Shown piece by piece: positions 57,130 through 64,000 of a stretch of 64,000 nucleotides of DNA; the stretch's first letter is position 1, and the number at the start of each line of letters is the position of its first letter. The notes under the pieces were generated by a model. That model saw nothing but the letters and a program-made list of their open reading frames with translations, was not told the DNA's origin and searched no databases. Both the position numbers and the translations under genes were made by a program. Source of the stretch: Ailanthus altissimus (Eukaryota; Streptophyta; Magnoliopsida; Sapindales; Simaroubaceae); contig OX327702.1 in assembly GCA_946807835.1 (NCBI GenBank), forward strand, positions 4,712,001-4,776,000, given 5' to 3'.

Positions 57130-57920
57130 TTGAGTTTAGGTTTGCATAATTTTATTTTTAAATCTTCTTAAAAAACTTCATACTTATTAAGAATGAGTTC
57201 TATGTATATAACCCATAAAGTTTATCAAACCAAGCGATGTGGATTTAGCACATGACTTTCATCTCATTTATTTTAGTCTTATTATATAGCCTCAAGAATC
57301 TTGAATTTTAGGTGTTATAATCTATCTATGAGCTCGCACAATTTTATTCTTAGGACTCATCAAAAGATCTCATACTGATTAAGAAGAGATTTTATATATA
57401 GATCTTAAAAACTTTATTTAACCAGACGATATGAGATTTTAGCACTTGACCCTCACTTCATCAATCTTAGCCCCTTTATCTATGACATTGCAAATCTTAG
57501 ATCTTGAGTGTTATAATCTACTCTCTTAGGAGATAGACATTCTCGTGTGCACTAGACTCCTAGAGACACATGACTGACCCATATGGGTTAGACCATAAGA
57601 ATCCCATGGCACGTATACACTATCTATAGTTTAGACTATAGGCTCATTAACCCATACTGCGAAGTTGGTTCAACTGATGCTATTTGTAATGATATACTCT
57701 TATATAATATAATATTATCTGTTTTGGGTTTGAGCTCGCACAATTTTATTTTTAAATTTTTCCGAAAGGCCTCGTATTGATTGAGAATTGACTATATATA
57801 TAGCTCATAAATTTTATCTAACCAGACGTATAAAATTCTAATACTTGATCCTTATTTCATCTATCTTGACCCCATTATTTATGGTTTTAGAAAATTTGAA
57901 TCTCAAGTATTACGTAATAC
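57130..57920. repeat. Three diverged ~190-200-bp repeat copies
   Basis: Copies at about 57130-57330, 57330-57520 and 57720-57915 share, in order, (GAGCTCG)CACAATTTTATT, a CTCAT/TCGTATTGATT(A/G)AGAA block, a TATATA(G)...CTCATAAA block, TTTATCTAACCAGACG, and AGTGTTATAATCTA or a variant. The first two abut; the third follows ~200 bp of other sequence. Non-coding. Confidence 0.65.
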
Positions 57921-58760
57921 TTATCTGACAACTGCATAATAGCTCAATGAAATTCCCTCAAATCTGATAGTAGAAGTAAATTTTTTTGAATATTGTAATT
58001 AAACATATTCCTTATTAGAATTCGACTTATGTTTCATGCCACAATTAGATTAAATTTATCGTCACCACAGCAGACATCTGATGTTAAATCAATATTTCAA
58101 AAAAAGAAATATGTAAATGCGTATTTGTCTTTATTTTTTATGTTATTGAAAATCTTTCTTGTTCGTGTTAATTAAATTATCTGCCCGTCCACAACAAGGT
58201 AGTTTCAAAACAAAGGAAAGCCCACAAATCATAACCCTTGTTGGGCCCTAAGTTTACTAAATAGACCCTACTCTTGCTCTGGCTGCAGCCCTTATAGATA
58301 AAAGTAGGTGACTTTATTTCATGAAATGAGGTATATTTATAGAGGACGGGGTGCATTTAGCTACTGTGTGGTTCAAAAGTTGGAACTATACAATAAATGA
58401 ATTGGCAACTTTTGGTTTTGATGGGTTATGGCCTGCAGCTGTGGTGGGAACTAACGTAGGACAGATCATTTGATAAAGAGATACCAACTTTTTCTTTGAT
58501 AGGATAAAGAGATATCAACTTGGTTTGCAATTTTTGTAGACAAAACAAATCGTCTTTCGTGGCCTTCTCGTAGTTCTAATTCATCCCAAGCAGAATTGAG
58601 TTCTTTTAATATTCTTCCAAGTTCAAATAGTAGCGTATTTGCACCTAGTTGCTTGTGTGAATAACAAAGTTTGTGTACCCTCAAACTTAAGGTTAGAAAT
58701 TTGATTTATAGTAACAATTTTAAGGTATTATAATTTTTTTTTTTTAAAGATAATCTTTTT
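57921..58760. other. Intergenic DNA between repeat arrays
   Basis: No gene is seen; a 72-codon minus-strand ORF (58466-58684) has no recognised content. Confidence 0.4.
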
Positions 58761-59245
58761 ATTGTGGAGATGTGGTTTTAAATGTACTTAAATTTTAAGT
58801 TATGTATAATTCTATATACTATATAAAATAAAATAGTTGGTTCTCGTATTATAAAAATATGATTTTAAATGTACTTAATTACTAAGTTATGTATAATTCT
58901 ATATGCTTTATAAAAATAGGGTAACTGATCCTCCATTGTGGATGTGTGGATTTAGGTATATTTAAGTATTAAGTTATGTATATTCTTATATGCTAAATAA
59001 TAGATATTTGATAATCTTTTTATTAAATAGGTGTGGGTTCGGGTGTACTTAAGTGTTAAGTGATGTATAATTTCAATAGATGTATATGTTTTATAATAGA
59101 TATTTGTTGTAATATCAGTGTTTTGATGGTCCTCTTATTATGTTATGGAGGTGTGGGTTCGAATGTACTTAAATGGTAATAATGTACATATAATCTCAAT
59201 AGTTATATATGTTATACAATAGATATTTAATGTAATATCAATGTT
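58761..59245. repeat. Five-unit degenerate tandem array, ~86-119-bp period
   Basis: Units start near 58761, 58848, 58935, 59024 and 59143. Each carries a (G)TGTGG(G/T)TT block, then a GTA(C/T)(T/A)TAA segment, AAGT(T/G)ATGTATA and a TATAT(G/A)...TATA tail. The last two units are longer because of an added TAGATATTT...TAATATCA segment. Non-coding. Confidence 0.75.
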
Positions 59246-60129
59246 AAAATAAAAAAGTTGTAGCATGTTTGCGGTTGCCACTGGTACGAAGTTGGCAACC
59301 AGTCCAAATATTTTTTATAATTTTTATTATTTAAAATGCATATTTTTATTATTTGACTCCTCCAAGATCTTTATGTCTAATACCAAAACCTCTCGTATAA
59401 TTAAATTTTAATTTAATATAATTTTTAATTTTAACATTTAACCCTCACCTTAATTTTTTGTTCCACCCCTGTTGGCAACAAAATTAAACTGAATACAAAA
59501 GATACTTTTAAAGCATTCATCCTAGTCTAGAATCAATGGATGAAACTGGTTTTAAAGTCACAACAACTGCTGGAAAATAAAAGTATTAGTTGTAAAGTAA
59601 AAGTAGAGAGGTTAGAGAAATACTTAACCATGAAATTAAAGCAGTGTTTATCAAATACTTTAATTGTTGCATTAACTAAAATTAAGCTGACGAACCTCTA
59701 CTCTACATCAAAGAGACCCTCTATCTTGAGCCATATAAGTAGTGTCTTTCTAGGATACGTGCACAACATCATTGATCAATGATGAGAAGTTTGGTTTCCG
59801 TGTTATGAAACCACTGTTGAGAGGTTTTCTTATGCTTCAAATTTGGCTGTGTCCAAAATCCAAATTCCAAAATCACAAAGGCATCATCAATGGATTATAA
59901 AATGGTCTTGGTTTCATGGATATATCAAAGTGCCTAATGGGGAAATTAGCAGTAGTTTATTCCACAAGCGATAAGGTAAATACATTGGAATATTGATAGC
60001 ATGTGATAATGAAATTTCCAAAAGTTATATGGGAAGCAAAGCGTTACACAATGAAAACAAGAAAGAAGAAAATTTGAAAAAGAACTACCAATATCTGTCT
60101 GTTGGTGCCAAAAATATGAAAACAATTTC
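59246..60129. other. Intergenic DNA left of the Copia element
   Basis: An 80-codon plus-strand ORF (59540-59782) is unsupported. A GTTGCCACTGG/GTTGGCAACC patch at about 59273-59301 forms a short inverted repeat. No gene is seen. Confidence 0.4.
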
Positions 60130-60134
60130 AATAC

Positions 60135-60961
60135 TATTAAGGTATCAATCTTAGTACTAATTCTATTTAGGAATAATCAAATAAGCCTTTATTTGGTACC
60201 AGTTTGTTGGGGTTCTTAGCATACACTCTAAGAAATCATAAATACTTTATAGAAGACTTTTACTCATAAGTAACTAAGAATAACAAAAGATCACACAATC
60301 AAAGAGATAAATAATCACACACTAAATAAAAGCACTAATAATATATATGGTTCGACAATAACCGTCAACGTCTATAATAGATCATGAAATCTTAACTTTT
60401 TTTATTCAATTCAAAAAGAATTTCCACAAGAGATTGCAAAGGAATATAGCTTAGAACTCCTAAGGGTCTATACTATACTATCTTGTACACTCAAAGCATT
60501 CAAACCCAACCTAAACTCTTTATTTTCTCTCTTGTTATACTTGTCAATTCTAATGAATTATAAAGGTTTATATAGGCTTTAAATCGACTCTAAAAGACCT
60601 ATTTCTTATTGGAATAAGAGTTCACGCGTTATAAGAATCCAAAATTGACTTAAAGACAAAAAAAAAACTTAAAACAAGTTTTTCCAAATAAGTGGTGATG
60701 CGACACTGCTGCGGTGTCATGGTGGCACCACAATGCCACCATACTTGGGCTGTAGCGCTTAAATTCTGCCTAAGCCAGCGTTGTAGTTCCAATACGTACA
60801 AAATATCCCTTTCATGCTTCATGCCCCCCTCCTCACTTTTAACTTTCTGTTTGCATCCCTTTATTATCCTTCCAACACATCATATACCTCGTGTAAACTC
60901 TTTTTTAATCTCCAACTCAAAATTAAACTCATCTTTGATTTTGAATCACCTATTTTTAACA
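60135..60961 (-). repeat. 3' LTR of the minus-strand Copia element
   Basis: On the minus strand it starts TGTTAAAAATAGGTGATTC and ends ACCTTAATA. A GC-rich patch is at about 60698-60775 and TATATAAACC at about 60570-60580. It aligns with 62482-63258 with many point differences, so the insertion is not recent. Confidence 0.85.
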
Positions 60962-61199
60962 AACCCCTCCTTGATTCAAAATTCCTCTCAATAAAATTTA
61001 CTAGAATCTATCTACACTAATGCTCTATCACTTAGCCTTAACTCCAATTAAGTCTTTATCTAGACTTAACTCTTTTTGAACTCATGACTTTGGTCTCCAA
61101 ATATACGAATACTTCTTCTTTGTATTATAATCTTTAATGTCCTTCTTAATATCATTATAATATCTTTGTAGCTTAACATTGCCAGTAGCACCCCTTCCA

Positions 61200-62432
61200 T
61201 TCAACCTTTGCCACTCTGATCAGCTACTTTTTAATGTTACCCATTAGTCTGAATCCCCTCAACAACCCATACGGAGCCATTCATAGCATTTCTATCAAGC
61301 ACATACACCTTTTATGCTTCTCATCCTTTATAATCACTATAGATCCTTCCATTACCTCTGGTATCCTTTTTTATGCCTTGAATGAATATCTCTCTTGATC
61401 TAGCACTCCTAGAGATATTAAGTTTCTTCTAACTCCAGGAACATGCCTTACATTATGTAACTCCCTAATTTTTCCATCATGCATCATCTTCCTTATACTA
61501 CTAATACTTATGACTTCATTAGCCATATCATTACTTATTAGTATTTTTCTACTCCTAATATATTTATAATTGGTAAATAAAGACCTATTAGGACGCATAT
61601 GATAACTGCAACTAAAATCAAGTATTCATTCACTAGCATACTTCTCATCATAAGCTATCAATAATTCTATAACTTCTAAGTCTTTTTTATACACTATTGT
61701 AGCCCCTCTACCATTCTGTCTTTCTTACAAGACAATCCCTCTTCAAGTGCCCTTCCTTATAATAATAATAGCACTTATTAGATATAGCTTATTGATTATT
61801 CTCTCCATCTCCTCCTCTTACAACTGAGTCTAATGCACTACCAGACTCAGATCTTTGTCTTAATTCTTTAGAATTCAATGAGACTTTAACACCAGTCATA
61901 TTAAAGTCTCCTTATCATACATGAGTGTATCCACGAAGTGCTCATAACTTGGAGGTAGAAAATATAATAAAATAATTATTTTATCTTCATCCTCAATCTT
62001 AATGTCTATCGTCTTAAGATCTATGATAATCTTATTGAAGGCATCAATGTGGTCTTTTATTAAAGTTCCTTCAGCTATAGATAATTGATACAACTTCTTT
62101 TTGACATATAGACGATTTTCTAAAGACTTCGTCATATAGAGAACGTCAAATGTCTTCCAAAAACCAATTGTCGTTTTTTCTCTAGCCACCTCCCTTAAAA
62201 TTCCATCACTTAATAACAGAACTATGGTACTATAGGCCTTCTTATGAATGGTTTTCCTATCTAACTAAGATCTAAGCTTTGTCAATTTTTTCTCTTCACT
62301 GGTTGTTACTTGAGTTTCTTTAAGGGCTGAATCTTACCCTTGACTCATCAATAGAGTCATAACCTTTACTTTCTATAGATTGAAATTATTATGCCCATTA
62401 AACATCTTTACTTCATGTTTGTAAGATGTCAT
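61200..62432 (-). pseudogene. Copia gag and protease, broken
   Basis: The frame opens at ATG 62432 (MTSYKHEVKMFNG). A UBN2/gag stretch is intact at 62189-61896 ('[19 protein letters not shown]', '[15 protein letters not shown]'). The zinc knuckle reads CYYYYKEGHLKRDC, with the second Cys changed to Tyr. The protease region follows: LDFSCSYHM, where the family has LDSGCSYHM, then a 75-codon open piece (61598-61371) ending in the 'HNVRHVPGVRRNLISLGVLD' region. Beyond it the interior jumps to a short pre-integrase-like piece and the 3' non-coding region. No reverse transcriptase or integrase catalytic motif is present. Confidence 0.8.
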
Positions 62433-62466
62433 GGTTAATACCACTTAGGTATTTTCTTTAACCTTG

Positions 62467-62478
62467 GCTCTAATACCA
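62467..62478 (-). other. Primer-binding site (one mismatch)
   Basis: Minus strand reads TGGTATTAGAGC, one C-to-T change from the perfect initiator tRNA-Met complement, 3 bp inside the 5' LTR end. Confidence 0.8.
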
Positions 62479-62481
62479 GTT

Positions 62482-63258
62482 TATTGATGTATCAGTCTTA
62501 GCATTAATCTCACTTAAAAATAAGTCATTCCTCTGATATCAGTTTATTAGGATTTTTAATGTACTCTAAGAAACTTTAAATGCTTTACAGAAGACTCTCA
62601 CTCACAAGTAACTAAGAATAACAAAAGCTTATACAATCAAGGAGATAAATAATCACATACACCAAATAAAGCACAAGCAATATACGTAGTTTAGTAATAA
62701 TCGTTTATATTCATGATGGATCACAGAATCTTAACTTTTTTTGTTCAATTCACAAATAGATTATAAACGAATACTCAATAGCCCAGAGCTCCGAATGATC
62801 TATACCATATTATCTTGTACACTTAAAGCACTCAACCGCAACCTAAGCTCTCTATTTTTTCACTTATTGATGCTTATCAATTCTAATAAATTACAAGAGT
62901 TTATGTAGGCATTAAATCAACTCTAAAAGATCTATTTTTTTTTTGGGATAAGAGTCCACACTTTATATAAGTCTAAAATCAACATAGGATCGTCAAAATA
63001 ACTTAAAACAAGCTTTCCTAAATAAGTGGCGCCACGATCATTGCAACATTATGGTGGCGCCATAGTGCCACCACACTTGGGCCGCAGCCCCAAGGTCTAC
63101 AAAATGTCCCTTTCTTGTTCTAAACTTCTCCTCGCTTTGACTTTTAGTTTTCATTCCTTTCTTGTTCATCTAAAGCATCCTTGATCTCGTATCAATTCTT
63201 TATTAGTTTTCAACTCAAAATTAAACTCATCTTTAATTTGAATCACCAATTCCCAACA
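62482..63258 (-). repeat. 5' LTR of the minus-strand Copia element
   Basis: On the minus strand it starts TGTTGGGAATTGGTGATTC and ends ACATCAATA. It carries the GATCCATCATGAATATAAAC block (about 62703-62722) that corresponds to the conserved block of the other Copia LTRs. Confidence 0.85.
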
Positions 63259-63263
63259 AATAC

Positions 63264-64000
63264 AAAGTATGCTAATATATATCACTAACAATAAGATTAT
63301 TGTATCTGTAATCACGTGATTATTTTTGGCTGTTTCAGAGATTTTAATGGGTTTAAACATCAAACTAAAACCGCATAATTAGTTCACAAATTAATGTTTA
63401 ACTAATGTTAAAGCGCAGTTCTTGTCAGCATTAATAGAGTTGATAGTGATATAGATTGGTAGGTGAAAGCACAAGCATATGTTTTACCATCAATTACACG
63501 ACTACTCCAATGATGTGATTATTTTCCTGCAAAAAAATTTTTGAGTAACTCTAAAATGGGAATTTATTGCATTCTAAATTATATAAATATGATGTATATT
63601 ACATATGACATTACACCAGTTGATATAGCTATAAGCATTTATATATGAAGAATCCGATAAAGACTTGAACAAAACCTCGTCTTGCGGCAGTTGTTAGGCA
63701 GTCTTTTCGCACTTCCCCATGAATCATTTGATGGGTTGCAGAAGAAAGACTAGACTGGTTATAGCATTGAATTGAACTTAATTAATTTTGTTCTTTCAAT
63801 CAATTATCATTGATGGTTGGAACTGGATTTCAACTACTAGTGGTGTTTCACTCGAAGTTGTTTATGTGTGCACTAATGTGATTGGACTTGAAGGTTGAAA
63901 TATGAATGTATCTGTGCAAATCTTTCTGCTTTACGTGTCTATTAATCCGCGACCAATATTTGTTCTCATGCAAGCCTTCTTAATGTTCCAAATTTAATGG
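63264..64000. other. Intergenic DNA at the window edge
   Basis: No gene or repeat is recognised; the window ends here. Confidence 0.5.

Larger units (their letters stand above)
60135..63258 (-). mobile_element. Complete Copia-type element lacking RT and integrase
   Basis: The exact 5-bp duplication AATAC (60130-60134 and 63259-63263) flanks it. On the minus strand it has a 5' LTR (63258-62482), primer-binding site, gag/protease remnant, polypurine tract (AAGGAGGGGTTT, about 60962-60973) and 3' LTR (60961-60135). LTRs begin TGTT and end AATA, where the last CA is altered in both, as expected if the change was inherited through reverse transcription. Total length is only 3.1 kb. The interior aligns with that of 43530-49830. 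Confidence 0.88.

Noticed and set aside
59273..59301. Short GTTGCCA/TTGGCAAC inverted repeat as a MITE end
   Set aside because: No second terminus or target duplication was found.
1..64000. tRNA, rRNA, CRISPR or bacterial-type operons
   Set aside because: No cloverleaf with intact A and B boxes was seen, no rRNA, and no regular spacer-repeat array. The only tRNA-like matches are retroelement primer-binding sites.

Overview
This is a plant nuclear genome window, almost certainly eudicot. It is strongly AT-rich with long homopolymer and AT microsatellite tracts. Recognisable plant families include a BAHD acyltransferase, a LOG-type cytokinin-enzyme relic, a Mutator-like element with a ULP-type protease, Ty3/Gypsy relics of Tat and Tekay-like type, and Copia relics. 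The species cannot be fixed from sequence alone. The only convincing intact protein-coding gene is a single-exon BAHD acyltransferase on the minus strand (17076-18479) with its own TATA box. A small secreted-protein-like ORF lies behind it (18911-19351). The rest is transposon-derived or unrecognised intergenic DNA.

Left third (3.0-16.1 kb). Two direct ~2.8-kb LTRs (3038-5836 and 9572-12328) bracket a ~3.7-kb internal region with a tRNA-Met primer-binding site and a polypurine tract. The internal region carries no recognisable pol. In antisense it carries a full-length, intronless LOG pseudogene (6283-6924) and a second single-frame broken ORF of about 359 codons that I do not recognise (7459-8536). 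To the right, an old gag relic on the minus strand is split by a solo LTR of the same family (13167-15778).

Middle (19.8-31 kb). A ~10-kb Mutator-like element of the Kaonashi type runs from 19796 to 29836, with long degenerate terminal inverted repeats and a 9-bp target duplication with one mismatch. It carries a broken, intron-containing DUF1985/ULP1-like protease gene (+) convergent with a broken MURA transposase (-). The transposase is interrupted by a 2.2-kb solo LTR (26218-28421) with an exact 5-bp target duplication (CACAT). A 792-bp Copia-type solo LTR with exact duplication GATCT follows (30207-30998).

Right half (31.5-64 kb). A decayed Tat-lineage Gypsy element (about 31.5-41.9 kb) has gag-PR-RT-RH-aRH-INT in sense and an extra antisense ORF downstream of pol. 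Two related Copia elements follow, each retaining only gag and protease-region sequence. One (43530-~49830, +) hosts two further solo LTRs. The other (60135-63258, -) is complete end to end, with 5-bp duplication AATAC. Between them are AT-rich intergenic DNA, a five-unit ~100-bp tandem array (58761-59245) and a three-copy ~200-bp repeat (57130-57920).

The window is best read as a layered record of insertions: MULE and Copia elements entered first, LTR elements inserted into them, and recombination reduced most of those to solo LTRs.
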